DNA of 15,933 bases from an uncultured Oscillospiraceae bacterium (GCA_910588415.1 CAJUPK010000045.1:1-15933); one strand, 5' to 3'. Counted from the stretch's first letter, positions 1-7,279 are shown. Made by a program: numbers and translations. Notes: generated by a model from the sequence alone, not told the origin.

Positions 1-611
1 CTGACTGGGTGGGCTGCTGGTCCTCCCTGATCATCAGCAAGGAGGTAGACGAGCAGGTAGTCAACCATCTGCTGGCTGCCATGGACTGGATGGCTACCGA
101 AGAGGGCCAGCTGCTGCTGAACGCTGGCATTGAAGACGAAACCTTCACCTTCTTGGAGGACGGCACCTATGCCTATACCGACAGCTTTAAGGCTGACTCC
201 AATGACCTGGACTGGAACGCTGCTGCCGCTTTCGGCATCTTCTATTACGCGCAACTGGTACAGAACGCCCCCGCTATCTCCGAGTTCCAGGAGACTCCCT
301 CTGCCCTTATCCGTGAGGACAACAAGCGCAGCTGGGACAACCGCGCCGATGAGCGCGCCCGCTATGACAGAGAGTGGGAGCCCACCTACGATTACTACTT
401 CTTGAAGGGTGACAAGGAAAACGAACTGATGCCCGCCATTGAAGACGCAAAAATCGAGTTCCTGGCCAAGGTAGTCAGCGCCAAGTCAGAGGACGAGGTG
501 GAACAGCGGGTACACGAGTGGAACCAGACCTGCATCAATCTGGGCATTGACCAGATTATTGCGGAGCGCCAGGCCGCTATTGATGAGATTGTAGAAAGAA
601 TGTCCAAATAA
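1..611 (+). CDS. Sugar ABC transporter extracellular substrate-binding protein, C-terminal part (5' truncated)
   Basis: The reading frame is open from base 3 to the TAA at 609-611, so this is the last ~202 residues of a longer protein that begins outside the window. The fold signature is that of the large extracellular solute-binding proteins of the LplA/YtcQ type. A helix beginning VNHLLAAMDWMATEEGQ is followed by a Gly/Asp/Tyr-rich turn (GIEDETFTFLEDGTYAYTD). The C-terminal helices carry WNQTCINLGIDQIIAERQ, the usual end of these lipoproteins. Family members (about 500-550 residues) bind oligosaccharides outside the cell and deliver them to an LplB/YtcP-type permease pair, which is usually encoded just upstream. 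The alpha-galactosidase downstream suggests a galactoside substrate, but this is inference. The apparent GTG at position 9 is internal, not a start. Confidence 0.8.
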   Translation, partial: DWVGCWSSLIISKEVDEQVVNHLLAAMDWMATEEGQLLLNAGIEDETFTFLEDGTYAYTDSFKADSNDLDWNAAAAFGIFYYAQLVQNAPAISEFQETPSALIREDNKRSWDNRADERARYDREWEPTYDYYFLKGDKENELMPAIEDAKIEFLAKVVSAKSEDEVEQRVHEWNQTCINLGIDQIIAERQAAIDEIVERMSK

Positions 612-620
612 ACTGCCAGC

Positions 621-648
621 AAAGGGGCGGGGCTTTCCCCGTCCCTTT
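621..648 (+). terminator. Hairpin after the binding-protein gene
   Basis: Ten bases after the stop codon, AAAGGGGCGGGG pairs with CCCCGTCCCTTT over 12 bp (one G-T wobble) around a CTTT loop. The stem is very stable, but what follows (CCGTGGTTATAT) is not a U-tract. It may be an incomplete terminator or an mRNA 3'-end stabiliser that lets some transcription run into the galactosidase. Confidence 0.55.
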
Positions 649-683
649 CCGTGGTTATATGTGGTTATCCTTTTGCGAGCCCT

Positions 684-739
684 TATTGGACAATAGAGCG
701 CCAGCTGTCAAGGCTGTCTCTCATTCCCAAACGGCGCTC
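684..739 (+). other. Structured, possibly regulatory spacer upstream of the alpha-galactosidase
   Basis: The 218-bp gap between the binding protein and the galactosidase contains a short palindrome, TATTG-GA-CAATA (684-695). It also contains an inverted repeat, GAGCGCC (696-702) with GGCGCTC (733-739), enclosing 30 bases. The octamer GTGGTTAT occurs twice, at about 651 and 661. I found no convincing -35/-10 pair here. The palindrome could be an operator and the larger repeat an RNA stem, but nothing shows either is functional. Confidence 0.25.
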
Positions 740-829
740 CCTGCTTTCTTGAAGCTTTCCCCCTGGGTAAAAGCCATAACCGCCTATCCGGTTTTAAAAA
801 TACACACCTTTTGAGAAAGGATGCCTCCT

Positions 830-2758
830 ATGAAATTTTCCTATGTTGCCACACTGAACGGCACAGAGATCCGCCAGGAATGTACTTACCATACCACCGA
901 ACAGCTGGCAGACGGTACGAAATGCCTGCGGTTCCCCCGGGGCCACTATGACGGCGGCCGCATTTCCCTTGAGTTGACCGCCAAGCTGGACCCAGAGACC
1001 GGCGTTTCCTGCTGCACGCTGCAAGTTCAAAATGAAAGCCCCCAGCCAGTGCGGCTCAGCCGGGCTGATGTGGGCGTCTCCTTTGACACAGAAAATTTCC
1101 TGCTCCACTATTTCCATTCTGACTGGGGCGCTGAGTTCACCCCCCGCTCCCAGCATATCCAGCGGGAATTTTCCTTTGGCTGTGTGTCCGGCCGCTCCTG
1201 CAAGGGTTTTACCCCCTATGCGGAGTGCGATACAGGCAGCGGGTATTACGCCATGGCCCTGGCTTGGTCCGGCAACTGGACCTGCACCGCGTTTCCCTGG
1301 GCAGAGTCCTACTGCGACAACCGCCCCTGGACCTATTGCTGCGTGATGGGCCTGACCGATGGGGAATTCTACCACGACATTCTCCCTGGCAAAAGCTTTA
1401 CCACTCCGGCTGTCTATATTGCCTGCGCTCCAGACCGGGAGGCCGCCTGCCTGGGCCTGCGCCGGCACTATAAGAAGCACTTAAGCCCCCTCTCTGAGGA
1501 GATGTTCACCCCCATGCCCCTGGAATACAACACCTGGTGGCCCTATGAGGACAAATTCATCGACGAGGAGGTCTTCCAGGCCAATGCGGAGATTGCCAAA
1601 AACCTGGGCTTCCGATACGCCATGCTGGACGCTGGCTGGTTTGGCGAGGAAAACGAAGAAAACACCTGGTATGAAAAACGGGGCGACTGGGACAAGGTGA
1701 ACACCAAGCGCTTCCCCTCCGGCATGAAGGCGCTGTGCGACAAGGCCAAGGCCATTGGCATTGCCCCCGGCATGTGGTGCGAAATCGAGGCCGTGGGCCG
1801 GGACGCGGACCTGAACCGCACCCACGAGGAGATTATTGCCAAGCGGCAGGGCCGCTCTCTGGGCTATGTATGCTTTGGCAGTAAGGCGGGCAGAGACTGG
1901 GCTATGGGCGTTGTGGACCGTATCCTAGGGGAGTACGGAGCCAAGTGGATCAAGTTTGACTTTAACCTGGACCCTGGATTCGGCTGCGACCGCATAGACC
2001 ATGACCATGGCCCTGGCGACGGCCTGTATGCCCACTATCAGGGATACTACCAGTTTTTAGACCAGCTGCGGGAAAAATACCCGGATGTGGTGATTGAAAA
2101 CTGCTCCTCGGGCGGGCTGCGGAACGATATTGGCATGATGTCCCACTGTCCTGTGGGATTTTTGGCTGACCCAGACCACACAGAGTTCCATCTGCAGCTC
2201 TACTGGGGTTCCCTCTCCTTTTTGCACCAGAGCTGCCTGCTGCACTTCACCTGGTCAGACGTACTGCAAAACCACAACCTGGGCATCGCCTGCCCCATTC
2301 AGGAGGACACCCCCCATTCCAAAGTGGATTACATCGTGCGGGCCGCTCTTATGGGTATTCCTGGGTTTTCCTACAAGCTGCCTGAGCTTCCCAGCTGGGT
2401 GCTGGAGCGTATCCGGGAACTGGGCGAGTTTTACACTGCCCGTGCCTCTGCTTTCCTTCTCCATGGGGACGCCTACCGGCTTACAGGGCAGCCTCTGACC
2501 TGCGGCCAGGGTGAGCGGTTCCCGGTCTTTGAATTTACGGACCAGGACCGCCGCGGGCTGGTCTTTGCCTTCCGCCTGACGGGCGCTCCCCAATCCCAGA
2601 CTGTCCGCCTGCAAGCTCTCGAGCCCCAGCGGACATACACAGTCGCCTGGCAGGACGCTGAGACAGAGTATCAGGCCACCGGGGCTCAACTGATGGAGCA
2701 GGGGCTGACCATTACCGGGCTGCCGGAAGAGGGCTCTGAGATCATCACGGTTTTCTAG
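830..2758 (+). CDS. Alpha-galactosidase, glycoside hydrolase family 36 (divergent)
   Basis: This 642-residue protein hydrolyses terminal alpha-galactosides (raffinose/melibiose-type sugars) by family assignment. An N-terminal beta-sandwich (about 1-220) leads into the GH36 barrel, with YNTWW (233-237) and LDAGW (266-270). The nucleophile Asp377 lies in WIKFDFN, and CSSGG (425-429) follows. Asp447 in ADPDHTEFH aligns with the acid/base region that usually reads SDDTDAxxR, so Asp is kept while the neighbouring Ser and Arg are replaced. At about 640 residues it is shorter than typical 700-730-residue GH36 enzymes. No signal peptide is present, so it should act in the cytoplasm on imported sugars, which fits the transporter upstream. 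The ATG at 830 is preferred over one at 821 because GAAAGG (815-820) sits 9 nt before it and abuts the earlier ATG. Confidence 0.88.
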   Translation: MKFSYVATLNGTEIRQECTYHTTEQLADGTKCLRFPRGHYDGGRISLELTAKLDPETGVSCCTLQVQNESPQPVRLSRADVGVSFDTENFLLHYFHSDWGAEFTPRSQHIQREFSFGCVSGRSCKGFTPYAECDTGSGYYAMALAWSGNWTCTAFPWAESYCDNRPWTYCCVMGLTDGEFYHDILPGKSFTTPAVYIACAPDREAACLGLRRHYKKHLSPLSEEMFTPMPLEYNTWWPYEDKFIDEEVFQANAEIAKNLGFRYAMLDAGWFGEENEENTWYEKRGDWDKVNTKRFPSGMKALCDKAKAIGIAPGMWCEIEAVGRDADLNRTHEEIIAKRQGRSLGYVCFGSKAGRDWAMGVVDRILGEYGAKWIKFDFNLDPGFGCDRIDHDHGPGDGLYAHYQGYYQFLDQLREKYPDVVIENCSSGGLRNDIGMMSHCPVGFLADPDHTEFHLQLYWGSLSFLHQSCLLHFTWSDVLQNHNLGIACPIQEDTPHSKVDYIVRAALMGIPGFSYKLPELPSWVLERIRELGEFYTARASAFLLHGDAYRLTGQPLTCGQGERFPVFEFTDQDRRGLVFAFRLTGAPQSQTVRLQALEPQRTYTVAWQDAETEYQATGAQLMEQGLTITGLPEEGSEIITVF

Positions 2759-2790
2759 TCCAGCCCAGCCTTATGTCCCCTGCCGCTTAA

Positions 2791-2846
2791 AAAAGACCCG
2801 TCAGAACAGAGAGAATCTCTCTGCTCCGGCGGGTCTTCTCTTTTCT
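2791..2846. terminator. Bidirectional intrinsic terminator between convergent genes
   Basis: AAGACCCG (2793-2800) pairs with CGGGTCTT (2830-2837). An inner stem CAGAGAGA/TCTCTCTG closes on ATC. On the + strand it runs into CTCTTTTCT, serving the galactosidase. On the - strand it runs into TTTTTTAAG, serving the PHP gene that ends at 2906. Both U-tracts are visible. Confidence 0.9.
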
Positions 2847-2905
2847 AACTTTTCATCTACATATCCTCCCTATGCAGGGCTGCACAATTCCAGTGGCAAA
2901 GCCTG

Positions 2906-3631
2906 TCACGCCAAGCGGCAGGGCTGCAGCTGGCCGTCTACTAGAATACCGTAGTCCTGTCTCCGCAGCTCCGCCACCAGCTCGGTCCCTGTGCGCACCC
3001 GCCGTTTAAACGCCACCCCGGCCTGTCCAATCGCCGGACTGTAGTCCTCGTGCACATCCCCACCAGAGGTACCAGGCAGACCAGTCTCCCTGGCCAGCAC
3101 AGCCGCTTGCTGGTTCTCTACCGGACGGTTATGATAATTATACACCTCTAATGCGTCCAGATACTCGGGCTGGGGACCTACCGCCATATTGATATACGAC
3201 CTGTCCCGGAAGGGATGAGCCATGGAGAGAAATCCCCCGGCCTGGTGGACCAAAGCGGCATATTGAGACAGGGGCAGCAGGTGAATATCCTCATGGGCGT
3301 TCAGAAAATCCAAGTCAATCCCATAGGTAAGCACCTCTTTGCCATTTCCATAGCAGTGCTCTATGCCGAACAACACATCAAAATCTTTTCCCTCCGCCCA
3401 ATCCTTGGCAGCCAGATAGGCGTTGTAGTAGCAGGCCATTTTTTCCCGCCAAGGCAAAGAGCGGTCCACACAGGAATTGCCCAGCAAAAAGTGATCCGTC
3501 ACGATTATGCCTGCATAGCCCTGTTCAAAGTAGGCCCGGGCCATCTCCTGGGGTGTGCTTATGCCGCAGCCGCTGCACCAGCAGGTGTGGCAGTGTGTCT
3601 CGTACCGGTAAGGATAAGCGCTTTCGTCCAT
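2906..3631 (-). CDS. PHP-domain metal-dependent phosphoesterase
   Basis: This 241-residue protein has the ordered metal-binding motifs of the PHP (polymerase and histidinol phosphatase) family: HCH (13-15), TDH (45-47), FGIEH (88-92), AHP (138-140) and GGDVH (190-194). The family uses two or three metal ions to remove phosphate from small molecules or nucleotides. The substrate cannot be read from this sequence. Cys14, Cys17, Cys19 and Cys22 cluster around motif I. There is no membrane segment or signal peptide. The start has GAGGG six bases upstream. It lies 188 bp downstream of the MATE gene on the same strand and could be read partly from that promoter. It ends on the bidirectional terminator at 2791-2846. 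Confidence 0.85.
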   Translation of the reverse strand: MDESAYPYRYETHCHTCWCSGCGISTPQEMARAYFEQGYAGIIVTDHFLLGNSCVDRSLPWREKMACYYNAYLAAKDWAEGKDFDVLFGIEHCYGNGKEVLTYGIDLDFLNAHEDIHLLPLSQYAALVHQAGGFLSMAHPFRDRSYINMAVGPQPEYLDALEVYNYHNRPVENQQAAVLARETGLPGTSGGDVHEDYSPAIGQAGVAFKRRVRTGTELVAELRRQDYGILVDGQLQPCRLA

Positions 3632-3819
3632 GTGTTTCCCTCAATTCCTAATTTTTTTCTTAACGTCCAACAGCCTAGCCTTTTCAAAAGGGACTGTCTC
3701 CTCTGCTGAAGGCAAAAAACTTTCACAGATCGTCTCTTGAAACAGGATGTTTCCGATGCAGCGGCCCTATTCATATCCCGGCCGCTTTCTTATGCCGCAA
3801 GAGAGTCGGATAATCGGCC

Positions 3820-5223
3820 CTATCCAGAAACCACATTCCTGGCCCAGGTGCCTTTCTTCAGTATGGCCAGAGCTATTATGGTTTTCAGTCCACTGTTGGC
3901 ACACTGCACAATAAAGAACATCCAGGGCAGAGACAGCGCCGTATAGCGGCTGAGCACAAATGCAATGGGCAGGCAGACCGCCCAGGTATACACGCAGTCA
4001 AACAGGAAGGTGATAAATGTGCGCCCGCCTGACCGTATGGTAAAATACGAACAGTTCACCACCGAATCCAGGGGCAGGAACGCCCCGGAGATCATCAGCA
4101 TCAGGGCGGCTAGGTGCCGCACTTCCTCCTCGGTGTTGTAGATCATGGGAATCAAGGGGGCGCACAGAATCAGCAGCAGCCCCATCACCAGGTTCACCGC
4201 CGCGCCAAACACAATCAGCTTGCGCACTGTGTCCTTCGCTCCCTCTATATCGTTGGCCCCCAGGTGCTGCCCGGCCATTATGGCCACCGCGTTGCCCATG
4301 GTCATCATCAGCAGAGAAAACAGGTTGAACGCCGTGCCGTTAATATTGCTGGCCGCTACTGCCGCCAATCCCCGGCTGGCATAGCAGGCGGTGATCAGCG
4401 AAACCCCTACAGACCAGAGCATTTCGTTCAGCATGAGAGGCGTGCCTGTCACAGCAATGCGCTTTACCAAGGGCAGGGGCACCCGCAGGCTTTTCAAAGC
4501 TCCCTCCAAAAAAGTAAACCGCTTTTTATGCCGGTAAGACTGCACCACCAGGTAAGCCGTCTCAATGTACCGGGCAATCACCGTGGCCAGGGCCGCGCCT
4601 ACCACGCCCATTTTGGGAAAACCAAAGCTGCCGAAAATCAGCAGGTAGTTCAGCACCAGGTTTACCACAATGGAGATAACACTGGCCACCATGGGAATAA
4701 AGGTCTCCCCGGTGTCCTTCAGTACGCTGGCAAAGCAGTTGGAGACAGCAAAGGGCAAAAGCCCCCACAGCATCACGTACATATAGCTCTCAGCAAACCC
4801 CAAAGTGGCGGCAATATCCTGGGCGGAGGAGGCCTCCGGCTTTAAAAAGAGCATAAAAAAGTACCGTCCAAAGAAGACCAGGGCCAAAATTCCCAGCACG
4901 CCCGCGGCCAAAGCGAATATCAGCCGGAACCGCAGGGTGTGCCGCAGGCCGTCCAAGTCCCCTTTCCCATAGTATTGGGCCCCAAAAATAGAGGCCCCGG
5001 ACATTCCGCCGAACAGGGTGAGATTGAAAATGAAAATAACCTGGTTCACAATAGCCACCCCAGACATGGGCGCTGTGCCAAGTCGGCCCACCATTACATT
5101 GTCCAGCAGGTTCACAAACTGGGTGATGCCCTGCTGCACCACCATGGGGATGATCAGGGTGATAACAGACAGGTAAAACGCCCTTGTCCCTATGTATTTC
5201 CTTTGTCCCTTAAAAATGGTCAA
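3820..5223 (-). CDS. MATE family multidrug/cation efflux transporter
   Basis: This 467-residue integral membrane protein has about twelve hydrophobic segments and the MATE hallmark N-terminus: IPMVVQQGITQFVNLLDNVM, then VGRLGTAPMSGVA. The second half repeats the fold (TGTPLMLNEMLWSVGVS; AGQHLGANDIEGA). MATE pumps export drugs or cationic metabolites in exchange for Na+ or H+. The substrate is unknown here. The start is taken as the TTG at 5223 because AGGAGG (5237-5232) lies 8 nt before it. A GTG at 5265 would add 14 hydrophilic residues in the same frame but lacks such a site. The gene follows a strong promoter at 5342-5370 and a probable leader ORF that ends inside its start codon, which suggests translational coupling. 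Confidence 0.9.
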   Translation of the reverse strand: MTIFKGQRKYIGTRAFYLSVITLIIPMVVQQGITQFVNLLDNVMVGRLGTAPMSGVAIVNQVIFIFNLTLFGGMSGASIFGAQYYGKGDLDGLRHTLRFRLIFALAAGVLGILALVFFGRYFFMLFLKPEASSAQDIAATLGFAESYMYVMLWGLLPFAVSNCFASVLKDTGETFIPMVASVISIVVNLVLNYLLIFGSFGFPKMGVVGAALATVIARYIETAYLVVQSYRHKKRFTFLEGALKSLRVPLPLVKRIAVTGTPLMLNEMLWSVGVSLITACYASRGLAAVAASNINGTAFNLFSLLMMTMGNAVAIMAGQHLGANDIEGAKDTVRKLIVFGAAVNLVMGLLLILCAPLIPMIYNTEEEVRHLAALMLMISGAFLPLDSVVNCSYFTIRSGGRTFITFLFDCVYTWAVCLPIAFVLSRYTALSLPWMFFIVQCANSGLKTIIALAILKKGTWARNVVSG

Positions 5224-5294
5224 ACAAATTTCCTCCTTACATGTATTCCAATCGGTTTTGTGCACACAACATATCCATCAGCTATTAAAGCCAT
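5220..5294 (-). CDS. Possible 24-residue leader peptide of the MATE gene
   Basis: An ATG at 5294 begins a 24-codon ORF starting MALIADGYVVCTKPIG and ending in KFV. AGGAGG lies 9 nt before the ATG. Its TGA overlaps the TTG start of the MATE gene (TTGA), and its last codons contain the MATE ribosome-binding site. It lies wholly within the 5' leader implied by the promoter at 5342-5370. Such a layout is usual for coupled leader ORFs that regulate efflux or resistance genes. I do not recognise the peptide, and no alternative hairpins were clear enough to define an attenuator. The ORF could be coincidental, but it combines a strong ribosome site with an exact overlap. Confidence 0.5.
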   Translation of the reverse strand: MALIADGYVVCTKPIGIHVRRKFV

Positions 5295-5341
5295 CCAGAT
5301 TTCCCTCCTCCGCCTCCCGCTTTTTATCCAAGATAACCTTT

Positions 5342-5370
5342 ATTATACCATTCTGCCGCTGGGTATGCAA
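5342..5370 (-). promoter_or_regulatory. Sigma-A promoter of the MATE gene
   Basis: On the - strand TTGCAT (5370-5365) is followed after 17 bp by TATAAT (5347-5342), with an extended-10 TG just upstream. Transcription should start near 5335, giving a leader of about 110 nt before the MATE start. Confidence 0.85.
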
Positions 5371-5529
5371 CACCGTACCTTACTAAATTATTCTTTTTGC
5401 CCATAAAGGACAGAAACAGCGTGATCTTCTAAAATTTACGCCTTAGGCAGCCCGCATAACCCATCCGTAAAGCCGTATCCCCTACCCTGGACCGCCATTT
5501 TCCTGGCTCTGCATGTCAGAAGCAGTATA

Positions 5530-5570
5530 ATAAAAAGCTGAAACGGCACAGCCTTCTCAGCCGCGCCGTT
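5530..5570 (-). terminator. Probable terminator of the lipoprotein transcript
   Basis: On the - strand AACGGCGCGG pairs with CTGTGCCGTT over 10 bp (two G-T wobbles) around a 9-nt loop. It is followed by TCAGCTTTTTATT. It lies about 140 bp after the stop of the small lipoprotein and just upstream of the MATE promoter. The T-run begins a few bases late, so strength is uncertain. Confidence 0.5.
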
Positions 5571-5597
5571 CCCGTATCATTTTATCCCCATATTCCA

Positions 5598-5676
5598 TAG
5601 AGTCTGTTTTAAAACTCCGAAGACTGTCTGTTTTGGCCAAAAATCCAGCATTTCTCCGGTTTTAAAACAGACTCTA
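5598..5676. repeat. Perfect 18-bp inverted repeat with 43-bp centre
   Basis: TAGAGTCTGTTTTAAAAC (5598-5615) is exactly complementary to GTTTTAAAACAGACTCTA (5659-5676). The centre holds the palindrome TTTTGGCCAAAA (5631-5642) and a third copy of GTCTGTTTT (5626-5634). No U-tract follows on either side, so it is a poor intrinsic terminator. It resembles a small palindromic mobile unit (MITE/REP-like), but no target duplication was identified. Confidence 0.8.
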
Positions 5677-5707
5677 GCGCCTTTGCACATTCCCCACGTC
5701 CCTGCCT

Positions 5708-6013
5708 TTAGCGGTCTTTCGCAGAGTCCTTGCTGCTCTCCTCTTGGTCAGAGTTCAGCTCGCTGTCCAAATCACTGCTGTCTATGCCGCTGTCCAGGTC
5801 ACTATCCAAGTCACTGTTTATCCCGTCATCCAAAGTACTGGCGTCATCCATGGAATCCAGCGCGGACTCCACACGGCTTACCGTCTCGCTTACATCGTCT
5901 CCCACCCGGGAGACCACTTCAGACACCGTGCTCTGCACCTTGCCGTCTCCACAGCCAGTAAGAGCCCCAGCCACAAGCAGACATGATCCCAAAAGAGCTA
6001 AGCGTTTTTTCAT
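5708..6013 (-). CDS. Small Asp/Ser-rich lipoprotein, function unknown
   Basis: This protein of about 101 residues starts MKKRLALLGSCLLVAGALTG, followed at once by the acylated Cys: a type II signal peptide with an LTGC lipobox. The mature part begins with an amphipathic stretch (VSEVVSRVGDDVSETVSRV). It then becomes a low-complexity acidic tail of repeated DLDS/LDSD units, with no hydrophobic core and probably disordered. It should sit on the outer face of the membrane. An in-frame GTG at 6016 is an alternative start. AAGGGA lies 6 nt before the GTG and 9 nt before the ATG. It is divergent from the kinase gene. I do not recognise a family or a function. Confidence 0.7.
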   Translation of the reverse strand: MKKRLALLGSCLLVAGALTGCGDGKVQSTVSEVVSRVGDDVSETVSRVESALDSMDDASTLDDGINSDLDSDLDSGIDSSDLDSELNSDQEESSKDSAKDR

Positions 6014-6170
6014 CACAATAGATCCCTTCCTTTTTTACTCTGATAGCATTTTCAATCCTCCGCAAGTTCCTGCAGTCGCGCCGTATAAGCCTGGGAGTAA
6101 AAAATGCTGAAAATTTTACTGCGCTACTAGCATTGCCAGGAAAATGGAAAAAATACCTGCCCCAGAAAGA

Positions 6171-6199
6171 TTGCAAAATTTTTTTCAAAATGATAGAAT
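6171..6199 (+). promoter_or_regulatory. Sigma-A promoter of the PfkB-family kinase
   Basis: TTGCAA (6171-6176), a 17-bp AT-rich spacer and TAGAAT (6194-6199), with TGA as an extended-10 element. The predicted start near 6206 leaves a leader of about 30 nt that includes the GGGAGGG ribosome site (6222-6228). Confidence 0.75.
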
Positions 6200-6235
6200 A
6201 CTTTAAGAAACTTGTAAGACCGGGAGGGTATCATG

Positions 6236-7174
6236 ATGGTGTATACAGTAACGCTCAACCCAGCACTGGATTGCTTCATTACTCCAGCGGCTTTTGCGCC
6301 CGGCCAGATCAATCGGTATGAATCGCCGGTCTTCCTTCCTGGAGGCAAAGGAATCAATGTTTCCCTGCTGCTGCATTCCCTGGGGGTAGAGACCGCCGCC
6401 CTGGGCATTGCGGCTGGTTTTACTGGCCGCCAGCTGGCCGCCATGCTGGAACAGCAGGGCTGTCCAGCCTCTTTCCTGTTTTTAGAGCAGGGCTTAACCC
6501 GCCTCAATCTAAAGCTTCTGCCAGAGAACGGAGAGGAGACCGCCCTCAATGGCAGCGGACCGCCGATACCCTCCGATACACTGGACCAGCTGGAGCAGCA
6601 GCTGGCCGTACTGCTGCGAGCCGGGGATTTCCTGGTGCTGTCTGGCAGCCTGCCTGGGTCCCTGCCTGCAGACACGTATCTGCGTTTGGCAAAGGCCGTG
6701 CCCCCTGGGGTACGCACCATACTGGATACCTCCGGCAAGGCATTGGAGCTGGGCCTGCAGGCAAAGCCCTTTCTGATCAAACCCAACCTGGAAGAGCTGG
6801 AAGAGCTTTTCGGCTTAAAGCTCCGGGACAGGCAGGACATAGAGGAATATGCCGGAAGGCTTCTCCCCATGGGCGCGCAGCATGTGCTGCTCTCTATGGG
6901 CAGCCAGGGCGCCTTGCTCTTTACAGGCAGCGGCCAGGTTCTGGAGCGGAAGTCCCTGTCCGGCACAGAGGTCTCCTCTGTGGGGGCGGGAGACTCCATG
7001 GTGGCCGGATTCCTCTATGGCTGGCTGCAGACAGGCGCCTGGGCAGACGCCCTTGACTGGGGCATTGCCGCCGGGGCCGCCACTGCCTTTACCCAGGGGA
7101 TTGCCTCTGGCAAGGCTGTCCGGGAGTTGTATGAAAAAGGCAGGCAAGTGGATGTTTACAGAAAATTTCATTGA
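6236..7174 (+). CDS. fruK: PfkB-family hexose-phosphate kinase, 1-phosphofructokinase type
   Basis: This 312-residue kinase belongs to the 1-phosphofructokinase/tagatose-6-phosphate kinase branch of the ribokinase superfamily. Evidence is the N-terminal VTLNPALD, the sugar-binding PGGKGINVS, LSGSLPGSLP in the middle and the ATP/anion-hole motif VGAGDS (249-254) with catalytic Asp253. The likely reaction is ATP-dependent phosphorylation of fructose 1-phosphate to the 1,6-bisphosphate. Tagatose-6-phosphate kinase (LacC) is a close alternative that would fit the galactosidase nearby. No fructose PTS or FruR regulator is in the window, so the symbol is tentative. The ATG at 6236 is preferred over 6233 because GGGAGGG is then 7 nt away. 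The stop codon lies inside the -35 box of the next promoter. Confidence 0.82.
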   Translation: MVYTVTLNPALDCFITPAAFAPGQINRYESPVFLPGGKGINVSLLLHSLGVETAALGIAAGFTGRQLAAMLEQQGCPASFLFLEQGLTRLNLKLLPENGEETALNGSGPPIPSDTLDQLEQQLAVLLRAGDFLVLSGSLPGSLPADTYLRLAKAVPPGVRTILDTSGKALELGLQAKPFLIKPNLEELEELFGLKLRDRQDIEEYAGRLLPMGAQHVLLSMGSQGALLFTGSGQVLERKSLSGTEVSSVGAGDSMVAGFLYGWLQTGAWADALDWGIAAGAATAFTQGIASGKAVRELYEKGRQVDVYRKFH

Positions 7175-7199
7175 CATAGAGCGCGGGAGAACGTACAAT
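7171..7199 (+). promoter_or_regulatory. Consensus sigma-A promoter of the xpaC-telA array
   Basis: TTGACA (7171-7176), exactly 17 bp, then TACAAT (7194-7199). The -35 box overlaps the kinase stop codon (7172-7174), so the six-gene array starts as its own transcription unit directly at the end of the kinase gene. The start should be near 7205-7207. Confidence 0.85.
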
Positions 7200-7227
7200 A
7201 TAAGATGAGACAATGGGGAAGATTTTT

Positions 7228-7257
7228 TGCAAAAGAGACAGCGAAGCCTCTTTTGCA
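7228..7257 (+). promoter_or_regulatory. 10-bp hairpin in the leader of the xpaC-telA array
   Basis: TGCAAAAGAG (7228-7237) pairs perfectly with CTCTTTTGCA (7248-7257) around a 10-nt loop, about 22 nt after the predicted transcription start. GGAGAGGG follows instead of a U-tract, so it is not a simple terminator. It could stabilise the mRNA or affect ribosome access. Confidence 0.6.
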
Positions 7258-7279
7258 GGAGAGGGTGGCATAGGATACC

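Larger units (their letters stand above)
5295..5707. other. Gene-poor stretch between the MATE leader and the lipoprotein gene
   Basis: This interval of about 410 bp holds no convincing protein gene on either strand. It contains the MATE promoter, a hairpin with a following T-run (5530-5570) and a perfect 18-bp inverted repeat (5598-5676). A TATAAT at 5526-5531 on the + strand has no acceptable -35. Confidence 0.6.

Noticed and set aside
3760..3786. Inverted repeat AGCGGCC...GGCCGCT between the MATE and PHP genes, with a T-rich run on the + strand
   Set aside because: Both adjacent genes are on the - strand, where no U-tract follows, so no terminator role can be supported. A nearby 6-bp hairpin (3739-3753) is equally weak.
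4114..4845. 243-codon + strand frame inside the MATE gene
   Set aside because: His/Gln-rich translation typical of an antisense shadow; the - strand has the conserved transporter.
6127..6999. 290-codon open frame on the - strand opposite the kinase
   Set aside because: Low-complexity Ser/Arg/Pro composition with no family features. The + strand encodes a complete PfkB kinase with all motifs.
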